In this document: piece by piece, positions 7,495 through 14,556 of the stretch
How positions within the stretch are numbered: the first letter of the stretch is position 1
Layout of the letters: each line of letters begins with the position of its first letter
NCBI GenBank assembly: GCA_002293155.1
Contig: DBCQ01000012.1
Coordinates: 1 to 17,874 of the forward strand
DNA length: 17,874 nt
From: Burkholderiales bacterium UBA954
GTDB lineage: Bacteria; Pseudomonadota; Gammaproteobacteria; Burkholderiales; Burkholderiaceae_A
Direction: 5' to 3'
Position numbers and translations under genes: made by a program
Notes under the pieces: generated by a model
The model's database searches: none
The model's input: only the letters and a program-made list of their open reading frames with translations
Told to the model about the DNA's origin: nothing

Positions 7495-8823
7495 ATGACT
7501 GAGATCGGTTACGGAGTGCTGTTTGTCAGTGCATTGGTGTTTTTGGCATTAATGGGGATGCATATTGCCGTTGCCTTGTTCGCAGTAGGATTTGCGGGAA
7601 TCTGGCTCATTCGCGACGATGTCGAGATGGCAATGCGCTTAATGTATTTGTCTTCTTATAACGGCATTGCAGACTACATATTTGCCACAATTCCCTTATT
7701 TGTGCTGATGGGTTTATTAGTCAGTATTTCAAACGTAGGTCGGGACACCTTTGAGGTGGCTGAGTCCTTGTTACGGCGAGTAAAGGGAGGCTTGGGGGTC
7801 GCTACAGTAGCAGCCAATACAGTTTTTGCTGCTGTAACAGGAGTGTCAATCGCTTCGGCCGCCGTATTTACCCGGGTTGCGGTTCCCGAGATGGCTCGCC
7901 ATGGATATCGTAAAACTTTTGCCGCAGGTACAGTGGCTGGCAGCTCAGTTTTGGGCATGATGATTCCACCAAGCCTTCTGATGATCATCTACGGTGTTCT
8001 GGCAGAGCAATCGATTGGTAAGCTATTCATTGCGGGCGTATTACCTGGAATTTTGTTGGCTCTTCTATTTGCAGTCATGATTCTTTTACTTGCACGTTTT
8101 GCGCCTGGGATGGTCTACGATACAAAACGGTTTGCCGAACTTGGCGCGTCATGGCCCTTAGAGCGCGTATTGCCTAAAGGAGAGATACTTTCGAAGCTCG
8201 TTCCAATTGCTGCCTTAGTGTTTCTGGTTATTGGAGGGCTTTATTCAGGATTTTTTACTCCGACAGAGGCTGGCGGCGTTGGAGCATTTGGTGCATTAGT
8301 AATAGCAGTAGCCCGGAGGCAACTCAACCGGTCGAGGTTGTGGCGGGTGCTGAAGGAGACTGGCGGGATATCGGTAGGAATATTAATCTTACTGATTGCT
8401 GCTGGTTTTTATAGTCGTATGTTGTCAGTCGCTGGAATACCGGTTGCAATAAGTGATTTAGTGCAGAACTCTGGCCTTGGACTCTACGGATTTCTTACAT
8501 TTTATATATTGATCATCGTCTTGCTTGGCATGATTTTGGATTCGAGTTCCATTTTGTTAATTATGACGCCTGTGGCTGCACCGATAGCAGCGGGATTAGG
8601 CATGAACCTGATTCATTTCGGGGTGATTACCGTTCTTGCAGTTGAAATTGGTTTGTTGACTCCTCCGTTTGGTTTATCTATCTTTACCGTTAAATCGACT
8701 CTCAATGATCCGAGTGTTTCAGTAGAGTCTATTTTTGCGGGCGCATTCCCCTACGTCGTTGTCATGCTAATCACAGTCTTATTGATTGTGGTTTTTCCGC
8801 AGCTCACGCTCGCCTTGCTCTAA
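7495..8823 (+). CDS. dctM: TRAP transporter large permease (DctM family)
   Basis: Large transport subunit (442 residues), almost entirely hydrophobic, with about a dozen membrane segments. It carries out the sodium- or proton-coupled translocation step. DctM hallmarks include M-I-P-P-S-L-L-M-I-I-Y-G-V, F-T-P-T-E-A-G-G-V-G-A, G-M-I-L-D-S-S-S and L-L-T-P-P-F-G-L. The length is normal for the family. It begins six bases after dctQ with no clear ribosome binding site, so coupled translation is likely. The gene ends facing the pterin dehydratase gene, with 54 bases between stop codons. I see no convincing terminator in that gap. Confidence 0.95.
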   Translation: MTEIGYGVLFVSALVFLALMGMHIAVALFAVGFAGIWLIRDDVEMAMRLMYLSSYNGIADYIFATIPLFVLMGLLVSISNVGRDTFEVAESLLRRVKGGLGVATVAANTVFAAVTGVSIASAAVFTRVAVPEMARHGYRKTFAAGTVAGSSVLGMMIPPSLLMIIYGVLAEQSIGKLFIAGVLPGILLALLFAVMILLLARFAPGMVYDTKRFAELGASWPLERVLPKGEILSKLVPIAALVFLVIGGLYSGFFTPTEAGGVGAFGALVIAVARRQLNRSRLWRVLKETGGISVGILILLIAAGFYSRMLSVAGIPVAISDLVQNSGLGLYGFLTFYILIIVLLGMILDSSSILLIMTPVAAPIAAGLGMNLIHFGVITVLAVEIGLLTPPFGLSIFTVKSTLNDPSVSVESIFAGAFPYVVVMLITVLLIVVFPQLTLALL

Positions 8824-8877
8824 CAACAATAAATTGCGACTTAGTTAAAGCGACTTAACGATTAGGTGCAGGGGGGT

Positions 8878-9189
8878 CTACTTCTCTTCACCTTGTAATT
8901 GAGCGCCTACCCGATCGGCCTCTCGTGCCCAGTTGATATCCTTTTCTGACAGCCCACCTGAATCATGGGTGGTGAGCGTGATCTCGACACGGCGATAGAC
9001 ATTGAACCATTCAGGGTGGTGATCAATCGATTCACTAAAATCGGCCATCTTGGACATAAAACCAAAGGCTTTTTTGAAGTCAGGGAAGATAAATGTCTGC
9101 CGGATGACGCCGCCACGCTCATCGCTGAAACTCCATAAGGCAATGGAGGGTAGGGCCTTCTGAATCTCTTCGGAGTTTAGTTTTGCCAT
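8878..9189 (-). CDS. Pterin-4a-carbinolamine dehydratase family protein
   Basis: Encodes 103 residues from the ATG at 9189. The family active-site pattern can be read in full: E-x3-H-H-P-x5-Y-x9-H-x8-D, followed by I-N-W-A. In aromatic amino-acid hydroxylase systems (PhhB/DCoH) it dehydrates 4a-hydroxytetrahydrobiopterin during pterin recycling. Comparative genomics has also linked some members to molybdenum cofactor metabolism. No aromatic amino-acid hydroxylase is in this window, while two molybdenum hydroxylases and XdhC are, so a pterin role tied to the cofactor is possible but unproven. A GTG at 9195 would add two residues. Neither start has a strong Shine-Dalgarno sequence. It stands alone on the minus strand, convergent with the TRAP operon and divergent from the small membrane protein. 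Confidence 0.92.
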   Translation of the reverse strand: MAKLNSEEIQKALPSIALWSFSDERGGVIRQTFIFPDFKKAFGFMSKMADFSESIDHHPEWFNVYRRVEITLTTHDSGGLSEKDINWAREADRVGAQLQGEEK

Positions 9190-9323
9190 GATCACGGGGA
9201 TTTTTTATCTCTTTAGGGGGTGAATCTGCCATTTTGCTTGATTCAGTCGCCTCGAGAGGTTAAATTTTGGCCTGAGCAGAGCAGGATGGCAAGGGCATTA
9301 ACAACTTTAACAAGGATGCAGCT

Positions 9324-9611
9324 ATGCAAGATCATTTTAATAAACTCGTTCAGGTTTGTTTCTACGGAATTATTATTTTCGTTGGTGCAGTGGCTCTCGG
9401 CAGTAAGATGGGCCAAGTCGGTCCGGTCTTAATTTTTGGGTTAATTCTATTTGCCATTGTTTTATCGACCCAGTTCGGTGCGATGGCCACCCGGAAAGAG
9501 GGCGCATCGATGGCCGGGATGATTGAATCGATTCGTAAGCGTCCTGGTGGGGCAGCGACCCTCGCTGTCATTGTGCTAGTGGCGATTTCATTACTGGTCG
9601 CCTTGGTCTAG
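9324..9611 (+). CDS. Small three-helix membrane protein, unknown function
   Basis: Encodes 95 residues. Three hydrophobic segments are clear: about 11-28, 31-53 and 77-95, with a basic cytosol-like loop R-K-E-G and I-R-K-R-P-G between the second and third. No catalytic or binding motif is recognised. AAGGA (9312-9316) seven bases before the ATG supports translation. A TTGATT (9238) to TTAAAT (9260) pair with a 16-base spacer in the upstream region is a weak promoter candidate. The gene ends just before a strong hairpin shared with the convergent methyltransferase. It is most likely an inner-membrane protein expressed on its own. Confidence 0.72.
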   Translation: MQDHFNKLVQVCFYGIIIFVGAVALGSKMGQVGPVLIFGLILFAIVLSTQFGAMATRKEGASMAGMIESIRKRPGGAATLAVIVLVAISLLVALV

Positions 9612-9634
9612 AGCGCTCGACCGTCTCTGGCTGG

Positions 9635-9659
9635 AAATCACCCGCGATGCGGGTGATTT
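9635..9659. terminator. Bidirectional terminator-like hairpin
   Basis: A perfect 11-bp inverted repeat, AAATCACCCGC (9635-9645) and GCGGGTGATTT (9649-9659), has a three-base GAT loop. It lies between two convergent genes. The final codons and stop of the minus-strand methyltransferase (9638-9652) are inside the stem. The flanking U-tracts are only about three bases long in either direction, so it is a strong hairpin but not a textbook intrinsic terminator. Confidence 0.6.
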
Positions 9660-10294
9660 GCGTAGATGTGGGTGGTCTGATTCTGGTTTTTCCCGCTTCG
9701 TGCATGGATTAACTCAAATCCGTGTTGGCCAAGCAAATCGGTATGGGTTGGAATGTTGTAGATCACGATGCACGGCAGTCGTCTGAGCGCCTTGAGTGCG
9801 GCATTCATAATCTGATCATCAAACGGGTTGTAGAGGTAGGTGATCAGGGCGGACCCTAGGCTCCCATAGTTGATTGATTCTGCATCGGCGCAGATAAATT
9901 CGCCGGGGGTTCCAAAGACTTTATGGTGGTTATTCTGGGCCAGTTCGATAAACGGGGGGTAATAGTCAATTCCAATGATTCTCTGTTTAAGGCCAAGCCG
10001 TTGACATTCGAGCCGCCAGACGATGGGTACCTTGCCCTTGCCGCATCCGATATCGATAAAGCTGTAGAGGGGAAACGCCTTACCAAGGATCCCATGAATC
10101 AGGCTGAATGATTTCTCGATCTCGGACGTCCAGGAGGCCATGTAGGCCTTGCCATGGGCTAGGTTGGGAATATCGTGGAATCCGGTCTTGGCTAAAGGGG
10201 TGGTGGTGTTTGTGCCGTAAACCATGTCGAACCGGTCTCGTTCCTGAAATTCCAGCTCGCTCGGGCTTTGAGGGTGCTTGCGGGGGGTGCTCAT
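9638..10294 (-). CDS. Class I SAM-dependent methyltransferase
   Basis: Encodes 218 residues. The Rossmann-type SAM-binding core is visible: motif I F-I-D-I-G-C-G-K-G-K at about 79-88, the acidic motif II Asp110 in I-I-G-I-D-Y, an I-C-A-D-A-E motif III near 134-139, and an N-P-F at 156-158 in the motif IV position. An N-terminal 40-50 residue extension containing F-D-x-x-Y-G-T-N-T-T-T precedes the core. The substrate is unknown. There is no Shine-Dalgarno sequence before the ATG; a TAAAAT lies eight bases upstream, so a leaderless or near-leaderless transcript is possible. It diverges from the small ORF at 10325, with 30 bases between the starts, and its last codons form part of a hairpin shared with the convergent gene. 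Confidence 0.85.
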   Translation of the reverse strand: MSTPRKHPQSPSELEFQERDRFDMVYGTNTTTPLAKTGFHDIPNLAHGKAYMASWTSEIEKSFSLIHGILGKAFPLYSFIDIGCGKGKVPIVWRLECQRLGLKQRIIGIDYYPPFIELAQNNHHKVFGTPGEFICADAESINYGSLGSALITYLYNPFDDQIMNAALKALRRLPCIVIYNIPTHTDLLGQHGFELIHARSGKNQNQTTHIYANHPHRG

Positions 10295-10324
10295 GGAGCG
10301 TTATTTTAAGAAAAGGAAGTGGCA

Positions 10325-10528
10325 ATGAAATTTTTACTGGTGGTTTTTATTAACTTAAACTCTAACAACACCCTAATTCATCACTTTGGGGTGCCCTATG
10401 ACACCCTGCAGGCCTGTGAGGCAGCCCGAAGGCTCGTTCAGAATTCGGAGTGGTATACGGTTAGAACGTCTTGCGCGACCTACGCACGCGACCTAAAGAG
10501 CCAGATGCCGCAAATTCAGAGTATGTAA
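10325..10528 (+). CDS. Small hypothetical protein
   Basis: Encodes 67 residues. A short hydrophobic beginning (K-F-L-L-V-V-F) is followed by N-S-N-N and a soluble part with two cysteines (C-E-A-A and S-C-A-T) about 25 residues apart. The pattern resembles small proteins of unknown function with paired cysteines. AAGGAA (10313-10318) lies six bases before the ATG at 10325, which is better than the GTG at 10319. Whether the N-terminus is a cleaved signal or the first strand is unclear. It starts 30 bases from the divergent methyltransferase gene. No function can be assigned. Confidence 0.6.
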   Translation: MKFLLVVFINLNSNNTLIHHFGVPYDTLQACEAARRLVQNSEWYTVRTSCATYARDLKSQMPQIQSM

Positions 10529-10622
10529 GTCTTGGGCGTCTACCAGGGCCCGTGGATGCGCGCAGCCGAAATGGCGCTGTGTGCAGGTGATACTGGGCTG
10601 TGCGTCGACTAGGGCGCGACAG

Positions 10623-10835
10623 TTAGCCGCCGCTCCACATATTGGTATTCTTGCCCGCCATAAACATACGCGCCGCCAGAACGCTGGAGGTATAAAAGAC
10701 CATCTGCCCGCGATTGTTATAAACCGCGTAGCGACGCTCGGTAGCAGAGATCATGATGGACTCAAAATACATGGGTTCTGGGTTGTGCCTTGGTTGTGGG
10801 TGGCGCCTTGCGGCCGGTTGGGAATCAATCGTCAC
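10623..10835 (-). CDS. Possible small hypothetical protein
   Basis: A 70-codon frame starting at GTG 10835, with a weak ACAGG-like site upstream, or at ATG 10772 to give 49 residues. The C-terminal part reads like a real protein, with strand-like I-S-A-T-E-R-R-Y-A-V-Y-N-N-R-G-Q-M-V-F-Y followed by a helix-like S-S-V-L-A-A-R-M-F-M-A-G, whereas the first 20 residues are proline- and arginine-rich and less convincing. The shorter form may therefore be the true product. No family is recognised. Opposing frames here are less protein-like. It would be a free-standing minus-strand gene between two plus-strand genes. Confidence 0.4.
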   Translation of the reverse strand: MTIDSQPAARRHPQPRHNPEPMYFESIMISATERRYAVYNNRGQMVFYTSSVLAARMFMAGKNTNMWSGG

Positions 10836-10875
10836 GCAACCTGTCCCGTACGGTAGGAAATACGGACAAATTTTC

Positions 10876-10925
10876 GACCCTGTTTAGGGCAGGGTCAACT
10901 CGCCCGTGGGAGGCCCCTCTATACT
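10876..10925 (+). promoter_or_regulatory. Candidate operator and promoter of xdhC
   Basis: A perfect 7-bp inverted repeat, GACCCTG (10876-10882) and CAGGGTC (10890-10896), has centres 14 bases apart. It lies upstream of TATACT (10920-10925), a 5/6 match to the -10 consensus. The -35 position is poorly conserved and falls next to the right arm of the repeat, so an activator or repressor site is plausible. The hairpin has no T-run, so it is less likely to be a terminator. Confidence 0.35.
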
Positions 10926-10940
10926 TGGTCCTTATTTCCT

Positions 10941-10944
10941 GGAG
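10941..10944 (+). promoter_or_regulatory. Ribosome binding site deciding the xdhC start
   Basis: GGAG here is eight bases before the GTG at 10953. Two earlier in-frame start codons, GTG 10944 and TTG 10947, overlap or crowd this site and are therefore unlikely. Confidence 0.5.
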
Positions 10945-10952
10945 TGTTGGAC

Positions 10953-11984
10953 GTGGAGAATATCGATGTCATTGTGTTGCGTCGGCTGCGGGACTGGCGT
11001 CTAGCCGGCCAATCCGCACTCCTCGCAACCGTGGTTCGGACCTGGGGTTCGTCGCCTCGGCCGGTGGGGTCGATCATGGGCTTGGCACAATCCGGAGCCG
11101 TGGTGGGGTCGGTCTCAGGAGGCTGCATTGAAGATGACCTGATCTATCGGTTTACCCAATCCCGAGACCTGGGCTCCAGTGGGCAGGCCAGTCCAATGGA
11201 GGGACCACCCCAGACTCTGCGTTACGGTATTACCGCCGATGAGGCCCACCGGTTCGGATTGCCATGTGGTGGAACCTTAGAGTTGTTGCTGGAGTTCAAT
11301 CCGGATGCCCAATCGCTGTCAGCTTTAGTTGCACAGCTTGAATCGGGTACCTTAATGCAGCGGACAACAGAGTTAAAGACAGGCGATGTAACGATCGCAC
11401 CGGCCAGACAGGCTGATGGATTGCAGCTGACCGAAACGGCTTTGATCAATACCTTTGGCCCCGAGTATCGAATGTTGTTGATCGGAGCCGGTCAGCTTGC
11501 CGAATATCTCGCAACGATGGCGTTATTTAACGGATTTATGGTGACGGTCTGCGATCCCCGTAACGAATATACCGATTCATGGTCGGTGTCAGGGGTAAAG
11601 ATTATTGCGGAGTGGCCAGATGACACTGTTCGGCAGTTTAAGCCCGATCAACGGACCTGCGTCTTAGCGTTGACTCACGATCCGAAGCTCGATGACCTTG
11701 CGCTGATGGAGGCATTAAGAACGGACGCATTCTACGTTGGCGCTATCGGTTCACGTGCCAATAACGAAAGCCGTCGAGTTCGCTTAATCGAACACTTTGA
11801 CCAAACCCCTCCGACACTCGAGAAACTGCGGGGACCGATTGGTATTTTTATTGGCAGTAAAACGCCTGCAGAGATTGCCGTCAGCGTGATGGCAGAGGTT
11901 CTTGCAGTAAAAAACGGGGTACCGCTGCCCCGGGATTTCAACGTTGCACATGCCAAGAATCAGAGCGATGGTTTAATTGTCTGA
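10953..11984 (+). CDS. XdhC/CoxI family molybdenum cofactor maturation factor
   Basis: Encodes 343 residues from GTG 10953. XdhC-family proteins bind the molybdenum cofactor, help add its terminal sulfido ligand with a cysteine desulfurase, and insert it into xanthine-dehydrogenase-family enzymes. The N-terminal XdhC domain shows T-W-G-S-S-P-R-P-V-G at 30-39 and the conserved S-G-G-C-I-E-D at 55-61 with Cys58. The C-terminal half is a Rossmann-type XdhC_C domain: L-L-I-G-A-G-Q-L-A, then V-C-D-P-R, L-T-H-D-P-K-L-D, Y-V-G-A-I-G-S-R and the closing K-T-P-A-E-I-A-V-S block. Both expected domains are complete. It is the only such factor in the window and could serve both hydroxylase operons. Its end overlaps the downstream methyltransferase by eight bases. 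Confidence 0.93.
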   Translation: MENIDVIVLRRLRDWRLAGQSALLATVVRTWGSSPRPVGSIMGLAQSGAVVGSVSGGCIEDDLIYRFTQSRDLGSSGQASPMEGPPQTLRYGITADEAHRFGLPCGGTLELLLEFNPDAQSLSALVAQLESGTLMQRTTELKTGDVTIAPARQADGLQLTETALINTFGPEYRMLLIGAGQLAEYLATMALFNGFMVTVCDPRNEYTDSWSVSGVKIIAEWPDDTVRQFKPDQRTCVLALTHDPKLDDLALMEALRTDAFYVGAIGSRANNESRRVRLIEHFDQTPPTLEKLRGPIGIFIGSKTPAEIAVSVMAEVLAVKNGVPLPRDFNVAHAKNQSDGLIV

Positions 11985-12606
11985 CCCAGGCGAAAAACTT
12001 AAGAGATTTTGGGATTCGCGCTATCGGTCGAGTGACTACATCTATGGTGTCAGGCCTAATGACACCCTAGTTGCCCACCTCTACCGAATTCCCCCGAAGG
12101 GTCGCGTGCTCTGCCTAGCCGATGGCGAGGGGCGCAACAGTGTATTTCTAGCTAAGCAAGGATTCGTGGTCACAGCAATTGATATTTCGAGTGCGGGGGT
12201 GGCAAAGGCAGAGCAGCTTGCGGCCAACGAAGGCGTTAGCATCGATTATCGGGTTGCGGATGTCACCACGTTTGATGTTGCGCCGCTCGCATGGGATGCG
12301 ATTGTTTCTATTTTTCTGCATCTGCCACAGCGGCTGCGCCAGGCCCTTCATACGCGATGGCTTGCGGGCCTATCGCCCAGTGGTGTTTTCATTTATGAGG
12401 CCTACACGAGGGATCAGCTCAATCGCACCACGGGCGGGCCGCGAGAGCCCCAGGTATTAGCGGCCCCAGATGAGGTGAAACAGGATTTCCCACCAGACTG
12501 CATTGAGTTATTTTTTGCTGGCGAGCGCGAGATTCAAGAGGGCACTCACCACACGGGGCTAGGATCAGTCTGTCAGGTTATCGTTTCAAGCCCAGCTCGG
12601 CAATGA
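11977..12606 (+). CDS. Class I SAM-dependent methyltransferase (TehB/UbiG-like)
   Basis: Encodes 209 residues. SAM-binding motif I is V-L-C-L-A-D-G-E-G-R-N-S-V-F-L-A at about 44-59, motif II contains A-I-D-I-S at 67-71, and D-V-T-T-F-D lies in the motif III position. The N-terminal F-W-D-S-R-Y with Y-I-Y-G-x-x-P-N-D is typical of the tellurite-resistance/thiopurine-methyltransferase-like branch of small methyltransferases, whose true substrates are mostly unknown. The start is TTG 11977, overlapping the end of xdhC by eight bases; no later Met is close enough to be an alternative. The pairing with xdhC implies co-expression. The 3' end overlaps the convergent CoA-transferase gene by 29 bases. 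Confidence 0.87.
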   Translation: MSDPGEKLKRFWDSRYRSSDYIYGVRPNDTLVAHLYRIPPKGRVLCLADGEGRNSVFLAKQGFVVTAIDISSAGVAKAEQLAANEGVSIDYRVADVTTFDVAPLAWDAIVSIFLHLPQRLRQALHTRWLAGLSPSGVFIYEAYTRDQLNRTTGGPREPQVLAAPDEVKQDFPPDCIELFFAGEREIQEGTHHTGLGSVCQVIVSSPARQ

Positions 12607-13732
12607 TTGCGGCATTGTGCTCTCCAACATCCGGGATGGCATTCATCCGGTAGTCAAAGCTTTTGTTGGCACCCGGGGGGAGCAGAGCAGGAATTGGCCC
12701 TGCAGGGGTATTCACCGTGACCCAACGCTTGCGCGCTTTTAGCTGCGGATGGTTCCAGAGATCATGCATGTCGTTGACCTGAGCATTCGCAATCTGTGCG
12801 CTCTCGAGTTTCTCTATTACTTCTGCAGCGGTCAGTGATGCGAATCTCTTGAGAATAATCGCCTCAAGGGCCTGCCGATTCTCATTACGTTTCGAGTTGT
12901 TATCAAACCGTGGTTCACTGGCAAGCGCAGGAGCATCGAGTACTTCTGTACAAAAGACCTGCCACTCCCGCTCGTTTTGCAGGCCCAGCATAATTATCTT
13001 TCCGTCGCCGGCTTTAAATGGGCCGTAGGGATAGATTGTGGCATGGGAGGCCGCACTGCGCGGGGGAGGGGTGGCGCCTTCGAAGGCGTAGTAAAGAGGG
13101 TAGCCCATCCACTCAGAGAGTGCCTCAAGCATAGAGATATCGATATGAGAGCCAACTCCGGTTTTATTTCGGAGCATCAAGGCCGACAGAATATTAGTGT
13201 AGGCGTACATGCCTGCAGCGATATCGGCGATGGAGCAGCCCGCCTTGCTGGGGTGCTCGGGTGTGCCAGTGATCGACAAAAATCCAGCCTCGCTTTGAAT
13301 CAGTAAATCGTAGGCCTTCTTGTCGCGATACGGACCATCGTTGCCGTAGCCAGAGATGTCGCAGACGATTAAGCGGGGGAGGGTCTGGCTAAGCTCTTGG
13401 AAAGACAGCCCCATGCGCGCTGCCGCACCAGGGGCAAGGTTTTGGATTAAGACATCACTTTTTTGCAGCAACGCAAGCAGTATGTCTTTATCAGCGGGAT
13501 TCTTTAGATCAAGGGCGAGACTTTCCTTCGAGCGGTTGGTCCACACAAAGTGTGAGGCGAGCCCATTGACTCGTGAATCGTAGCCGCGGGCGAAATCTCC
13601 GCTACCCGGGCGCTCGACCTTAATGACTCGCGCACCAAGATCAGCGAGTTGTCGCGTACAGAAGGGCGCTGCGATTGCATGTTCGAGCGAGACAACGGTA
13701 ATGCCATCGAGGGGTCTGATCATAGGCTGCAT
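12578..13732 (-). CDS. CaiB/BaiF family CoA-transferase
   Basis: Encodes 384 residues. Family III CoA-transferases move CoA between carboxylic acids via aspartyl-anhydride intermediates. Features are the N-terminal L-D-G-I-T-V-V-S-L-E-H block, G-A-R-V-I-K-V-E-R-P-G-S-G-D, N-R-S-K-E-S-L-A-L-D-L-K, and the catalytic Asp142 in K-A-Y-D-L-L-I-Q-S-E-A-G, followed by G-x-H-I-D-I-S-M-L-E. The frame is open upstream to 13894, but that part is antisense-like and lies inside soxA. The ATG at 13732 overlaps the soxA stop (TAATG), indicating coupled translation. A second ATG at 13723 would also start the conserved domain. The substrate is unknown. Linkage to sox genes is unusual and suggests that an organic acid CoA thioester is part of the same pathway. 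Confidence 0.9.
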   Translation of the reverse strand: MQPMIRPLDGITVVSLEHAIAAPFCTRQLADLGARVIKVERPGSGDFARGYDSRVNGLASHFVWTNRSKESLALDLKNPADKDILLALLQKSDVLIQNLAPGAAARMGLSFQELSQTLPRLIVCDISGYGNDGPYRDKKAYDLLIQSEAGFLSITGTPEHPSKAGCSIADIAAGMYAYTNILSALMLRNKTGVGSHIDISMLEALSEWMGYPLYYAFEGATPPPRSAASHATIYPYGPFKAGDGKIIMLGLQNEREWQVFCTEVLDAPALASEPRFDNNSKRNENRQALEAIILKRFASLTAAEVIEKLESAQIANAQVNDMHDLWNHPQLKARKRWVTVNTPAGPIPALLPPGANKSFDYRMNAIPDVGEHNAAIIAELGLKR

Positions 13733-14556
13733 TATGGCCGAACCGCAGGTGTCTCCATGGGCATGCCGCGGGCTCGCCAGGCCAGATAGAGCTCGAGTCG
13801 CAGCAGCTCGGGGCTGCCGTAATCGTAGGGCTCGGCGCGTACGGCCGTCATGCAGTTGCGTAGCCGACGCTGTAGCGAACCGACAGACTGCCACTCAAGC
13901 CGGTAAATCGGATATCCCGTGGGGTGGGCCTGCGGAATGGTGACCCCGGCGAGCTTTTGGCCCCAACGCGCATCGTGGCACTGGGCGCACGAGACATTAA
14001 TCTGTCCAATTCGCTGATGGAACTGCTTGGCGCCAGACTGCAGATCTGCCTGGTTAAGCGGCGTTGATTCACTCTGAATAGGATGGCCTGCAGATTGTTT
14101 TCCGATGTAGGTTGCAAGGGATAGCAGTGGGGCACTTTCAAATGCAAAGGCGGACTGCTTCTGGTGAAGCGTGCGACAGGTATTGATTCGCATCTCGAGG
14201 TTCATCAGTTTGCCGGACGAGTATCTTGGGAAGCGGGCAGCGATACCTTTCATCGTTATTTCTGCATCGCCATGACAGCTCGAACAGGCTTGCTGCCCCA
14301 TAGGTTGGCGCCACAGAGCCTCCCCTTCGATTGCCCAGAGGCTCGCCGGGTTGAGCATAGGGTCTTGTTGAAGGGCTCTATTTTGGGGGCTCATGATCGC
14401 GGTTGAGGACTGCCGTTGATCCAATGACTGGTGCATTGGTTGTGCCAGTGCGAGTCTGCTGCCCACCAATGACAAGAATACAGCGAGGGTCGCTGATATC
14501 AATGATTTGACAGCCACGCGGCTGGCATACGATCTAAGTGCAGCGCGTTGCTGCAA
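13732..14556 (-). CDS. soxA: SoxA, diheme c-type cytochrome of the Sox system
   Basis: Encodes 274 residues. With SoxX it forms the periplasmic SoxAX complex, which oxidatively couples thiosulfate to the SoxY carrier cysteine. The signal peptide spans about 1-38 (cleavage near A-L-A). Two heme sites are present: C-S-S-C-H at 91-95 and C-A-Q-C-H at 190-194. Cys127 (I-N-T-C-R) and Cys235 (R-N-C-M-x-x-V-R-A-E-P) match the distal heme ligands; the latter is the position of the active-site cysteine persulfide. Y-R-L-E-W-Q-S-V-G-S-L and the end M-E-T-P-A-V-R-P are SoxA hallmarks. The start is a TTG directly after the soxZ TAA, so translation is likely coupled and modest. A TTG start is unusual here and a GTG at 14517 is an alternative. 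Confidence 0.94.
   Translation of the reverse strand: MQQRAALRSYASRVAVKSLISATLAVFLSLVGSRLALAQPMHQSLDQRQSSTAIMSPQNRALQQDPMLNPASLWAIEGEALWRQPMGQQACSSCHGDAEITMKGIAARFPRYSSGKLMNLEMRINTCRTLHQKQSAFAFESAPLLSLATYIGKQSAGHPIQSESTPLNQADLQSGAKQFHQRIGQINVSCAQCHDARWGQKLAGVTIPQAHPTGYPIYRLEWQSVGSLQRRLRNCMTAVRAEPYDYGSPELLRLELYLAWRARGMPMETPAVRP

Larger units (their letters stand above)
10529..10952. other. Sparse region between small ORF and xdhC
   Basis: These 424 bases hold no well-supported large gene. The only protein-like frame is a 70-codon minus-strand ORF at 10623-10835. The right part has an inverted repeat and a -10-like box before xdhC. I see no RNA gene and no convincing terminator after the 10325-10528 gene; only short imperfect stems occur near 10540-10580. 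Confidence 0.5.

Noticed and set aside
8836..8857. Direct repeat GCGACTTA (two copies, 14-base period) between dctM and the pterin dehydratase gene
   Set aside because: It is too short and too isolated to call a repeat element, and it does not form a terminator-grade hairpin.
9220..9432. Plus-strand 70-codon frame overlapping the small membrane protein
   Set aside because: It runs out of frame through the better-supported 95-residue gene, which has a good ribosome binding site.
10581..10856. Plus-strand 91-codon frame
   Set aside because: Its composition is not protein-like and it competes with a more plausible minus-strand frame.
13733..13894. N-terminal extension of the CoA-transferase
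   Set aside because: It overlaps soxA, is arginine- and alanine-rich with no family similarity, and the conserved domain begins right after the ATG at 13732.
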